Below are positions 60,774 to 64,000 of a DNA stretch of 64,000 bases, in pieces (the stretch's first letter is position 1; every line of letters begins with the position of its first letter). This DNA comes from Azadirachta indica. Lineage: Eukaryota; Streptophyta; Magnoliopsida; Sapindales; Meliaceae. Below the pieces are notes generated by a model. That model was not told the DNA's origin. It saw nothing but the letters and a program-made list of their open reading frames with translations, and searched no databases. Made by a program: the position numbers and the translations under genes. The stretch is taken from NCBI GenBank assembly GCA_022749755.1, contig CM040443.1, forward strand, positions 6,859,191 through 6,923,190, written 5' to 3'.

Positions 60774-62235
60774 TTTTTAAAAGAAGATAAATTTAAAATG
60801 TAAAACCACCAAGGCCAAGCCCAACCATATTCCAATTCTCAAATACTTTTTCGAGAATAGAAAATTATTTTTGTGTCCCACTAATTAGAGAAAAGAAAAA
60901 GAGATAAATTTAACTTAGACGATTAATCCCACGGAAGTTAATAATATGTGGGAATCATACGTGTGTTTGTACATGGTAACTTTTCATGTAGTAAAAATTT
61001 TTTAATTGACTTTTCTCATATTACAAATTCACAAGTATTACATTTTATAATAAATAACTTGACGTAACAAATAAGTGTTTTCTTATAGTTTTGTTATCAT
61101 CCAAATTCTATTACATGTTATGGTGTTCCTCAAAGGTACTCTTTCGTGTATGATTGTCATAAGCAAGACAAATTCGATACGATTCACTAACCATCCAATT
61201 TAAGTATTTCATTTTTCAAAAAGAAAAAAAAAAGTAAAAAAACCATATAATAAATGAATAATTTTGTTAAGAATTTATTAATAGCTAATAGATTAGCTCA
61301 TTAGCTGCGAACGAATGCGAACAAATTCATAAGTTTTCATATTTGATTCGTTCGCATTGACATCAAAAATTGAAGTTGAAAGATATTTCTCATCACTATG
61401 TGTTTTATTGAGTTTTGATCTTATCATATTTATTTATTCTATATTTAATTAACTTTTACAATGATTGTGGTTAATGCATGAGTGATAATAACTTATTAGA
61501 TGAAATATAAATAAATGACTTGATCTGTAATTTCTATGCATTAATGTATCACAATTAATTTGAGTATATTTTAAAAAATTTTAAATTAGATATATCTCTA
61601 GAAGTTAAATTATTTTTATATCGCTTATGCATATTTAATCCTATTAAATAGAACTTCATAAATGATATCATAAATTAGTCTAAATGGTTATATACGAAAT
61701 AAAATAATTAGTTATTATATACTATGCTACTGCTGTATTATTTTTTAACATCACATATGTAACGTCAAAAAGTAATTTTAGAATTATACGTTTCTAGCAA
61801 TTATAGAAGCTTATAATACATAATGAAAACAAATTTTAAATGATCAGAAATTATACAAAACTAATTATTGAAATATTATTTATAATTCTTATTTTCAATA
61901 TTAATTATTTTAATTGATAAAATCCTTTTGAGAACATGAGTTTAGAATTAAAGAGAGGATTAATTTACACAAATGTAATATTTTTATTATTTTATTTTAT
62001 AAAACAAACAACAATTACAAATCCAATCAAATTAAAAATTTGGAAAAAAAATAAAAGAAGGGGGAAAATCGCAAGCGAACCTTTTATGTACGGGAAAAGT
62101 GCCGCAGCCAACGCTTTATAAAAGCTGAATCTCCCGCCATCGGTACACCACTCAAGCTCTGTCGTTTTTCGTTCTTTCCTTTCGCAAAAAGGTTTCCAAA
62201 CTGAAAATTCTTTTCTTTTTTTTTTTTTTTAAATT
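60774..62235. other. Intergenic, upstream of the dioxygenase gene
   Basis: AT-rich, with no recognised genes. The last 100 bases (TCTGTCGTTTTTCGTTCTTTCCTTTCG and a T tract) are a pyrimidine-rich leader of the downstream gene; TTTATAAA at about 62114-62121 is a candidate TATA box. Confidence 0.45.
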
Positions 62236-63805
62236 ATGGACCTGCCGGTAATAGATCTAGCGCCGTACTTATCAACATCGATTGGCGAGAACACTAGATG
62301 TAATGGCGGTGGAACGGGCGAACTCGGCGAGTTGTGTAGGGAAGTGAGTCGGACCCTGAGAGAAACGGGGGCGTTGTTGGTGAAGGACCCGAGGTGTACG
62401 GTGGAGGACAACGATCGGTTCTTGGATATGATGGAGAAGTATTTTGAGCGTCCCTCGGAGTTCAAGCGGCTGCAGGAGAGGCCCAATTTGCATTACCAGG
62501 TCGAAATTTTTAAGTTTTTAGTCGTAGAGTCAAAAATATTTTGGAAAAAGGAAACTTTATTTATTTATTTTTTATATTTCTAAAAATGTTCTAAATTTAC
62601 ATGTCATTAGCCAGGAATCCAGTAATACCGTTCGGCATAAATTTAATACATTTGATGTGTGATGAAATTTTTGGAGTATAATATAATCTGCATCACATTT
62701 TGAGAATTAGGAATTTTAGGTTTGTGAAATTGATAGTAATGCATTGCATTATTGGTTTCTTCTTTCTTTTTTCCTTTTTCAGTACATATTGACTGAGTTT
62801 ATAGTCAAAATAGATGTTTTATGTGTTTGTGAGTAATCTGTAATGTTATACTCGTGAGAGTTGTTTGATCATTGTTGCGATACAAAAGATTTGTATTTTA
62901 CAAATCATATAGATTCCCAGTCGGGTGATTTATTCGTAATTAGCTCCTAATTTACCGAGAGGCATCTTTCACTTGTTTGGTATTATTTATGATACACAAG
63001 AGAGTTTCTTTCCATTTCTGGTTCCTAATTGTTTAGGCTTTGACGGATCTGTAGACCGAAATAGGTGAAGTCAAGTCTACGTTCAATTTGTCTTTTGTCA
63101 TCTGAGAGCAAGATATTTAGTTGAAAACAGGCCAGAAGTCTCAGACTTCTTCTTTTTATTTTTCCTATATAACAGAATCTCATTAAGATTCAGTGAAATG
63201 TAGAAAAATTTCTTGACAGTATAAGCTTGTTTTGGTGTATTAGGTATAAATATGTTAATGATGGTTTCTTTTGTGACTGAGTTAACAGGTTGGGGTGACA
63301 CCAGAAGGAGTAGAAATTCCAAGAAGCCTGGTTGATGAAGAAATGCAAGCAAAACTAAGAGCTATGCCTAAGGAGTTTCAACCATCCATCCCCATGGGAC
63401 CAGATCCCAAATGGAGATACATGTGGAGAGTTGGTCCTCGCCCGTCAGACACCCGCTTTCAGGTTTCATGTTCTTTCTTCCCTTTCAACCTAATTCGTGT
63501 ACTTTCAACACTATATTCTAAGTTTCATCATCTCTTGGCAGGAACTGAATTCAGAGCCTGTGATACCTGAAGGCTTCCCCGAATGGAAAGATACAATGGA
63601 CTCCTGGGGACACAAAATGATATCTGCAATAGAGGTGAGTTGATACCTCAGTCTGGTTTGCTTGTGATGCTCACTATGAAATTTATCTAATTCTTAATTT
63701 CTATAATGCTTTCATGCATCTTAATTCTTCGGTCAGGTTGTTGCTGAAATGGCAGCTATTGGTTTTGGTTTGCCAAAGGATGCATTCACTTCTCTTATGA
63801 AGCAG
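62236..63805 (+). CDS. 2-oxoglutarate/Fe(II)-dependent dioxygenase-like protein (5' part; continues past window)
   Basis: The first four exons, 62236-62499, 63289-63462, 63542-63634 and 63737-63805, join in frame to 200 codons, and the gene runs off the right edge after a GTGAGA donor. The start, MDLPVIDLAPYL, is the typical beginning of the non-haem dioxygenase N-terminal domain (DIOX_N), and IEVVAEMAAIGFGLP fits the helix before the catalytic jelly-roll core. The Fe-binding HxD...H and the 2-oxoglutarate Arg would be encoded beyond the window, so activity cannot be judged. It belongs to an uncharacterised plant branch rather than a hormone enzyme I can name. No transit peptide is seen. The window's remaining bases, 63806-64000, are intron. 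Confidence 0.85.
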
Positions 63806-64000
63806 GTGAGAATTTTTTTTACTGGTTCAGCTAGTTTTGACATTTTGATGTCTCATGTCTATCTCCAACTTGTTGCTGCTAATTTACTTTTAAGACTAAA
63901 TGGAGGATACACTACAAAGTGAGATAATTTATATTATCAAATGTCAATGGTCTACTCAAACAACCTTCTAATTATTCATGGCTGCAATAGCTTCCCTGCA

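Noticed and set aside
1..64000. CRISPR array, bacterial operon or prophage-like system
   Set aside because: The window is clearly plant nuclear DNA with spliced genes; no spaced-repeat array or bacterial signals were seen.

Overview
The window is nuclear DNA of a eudicot plant. This rests on GT-AG introns with AT-rich plant sequence, plastid and mitochondrial targeting peptides, plant-specific families (MCTP, PSRP2, FRIENDLY, SYN3-type cohesin) and plant-style hAT and Ty1/copia elements. I do not assign a species. About ten protein-coding genes can be supported, and I annotated their exons by hand from splice sites, reading-frame continuity and resemblance to known plant proteins.

Layout: (1) 646-2249, minus, the 5' part of a plastid uroporphyrinogen-III C-methyltransferase gene (siroheme branch) that runs off the left edge. 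(2) 2689-6840, a decayed hAT transposon with recognisable ends and an imperfect 8-bp target duplication, followed by a lone hAT-like terminus near 6991. (3) 7692-10816, an accessory patch with two 69-codon paralogous small genes that I call SYFP-type, a wrecked third copy, an intact tRNA-Ala(TGC), a 70-bp tandem array apparently derived from the same small-gene 3' end, and a second, gutted tRNA. (4) 11470-12834, plus, a Clot/TXNDC17-type thioredoxin-like gene. (5) 13564-17823, minus, a SYN3-like RAD21 cohesin kleisin with an E2F-type site upstream. (6) 18863-20769, minus, plastid ribosomal protein PSRP2 with two RRMs. (7) 22077-24386, plus, an intronless three-C2 MCTP protein. (8) 25218-26650, plus, cytosolic ribosomal protein eL6. 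(9) 27396-30536, minus, an intronless four-C2 MCTP protein. (10) 33544-38194, plus, mitochondrial DnaJ protein GFA2. (11) 39804-51466, minus, the FRIENDLY/CLU mitochondrial-distribution protein with 28 exons. (12) 52697-57578, a degenerate Ty1/copia retrotransposon, followed by a hAT-like MITE and, at 59401-60773, an element with roughly 110-bp terminal inverted repeats and an 8-bp direct repeat. (13) 62236 to the right edge, plus, the first four exons of a 2-oxoglutarate/Fe(II) dioxygenase-like gene.

The genes do not form a pathway or operon. They are housekeeping genes (translation, plastid ribosome, mitochondrial chaperone and distribution, cohesion, siroheme) separated by transposon-rich AT-rich DNA. 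No clearly new biological system is visible. The least ordinary part is 7.6-10.8 kb, where a small-protein family shows intact copies, a dead copy and amplification of its conserved C-terminal coding segment beside a tRNA gene.
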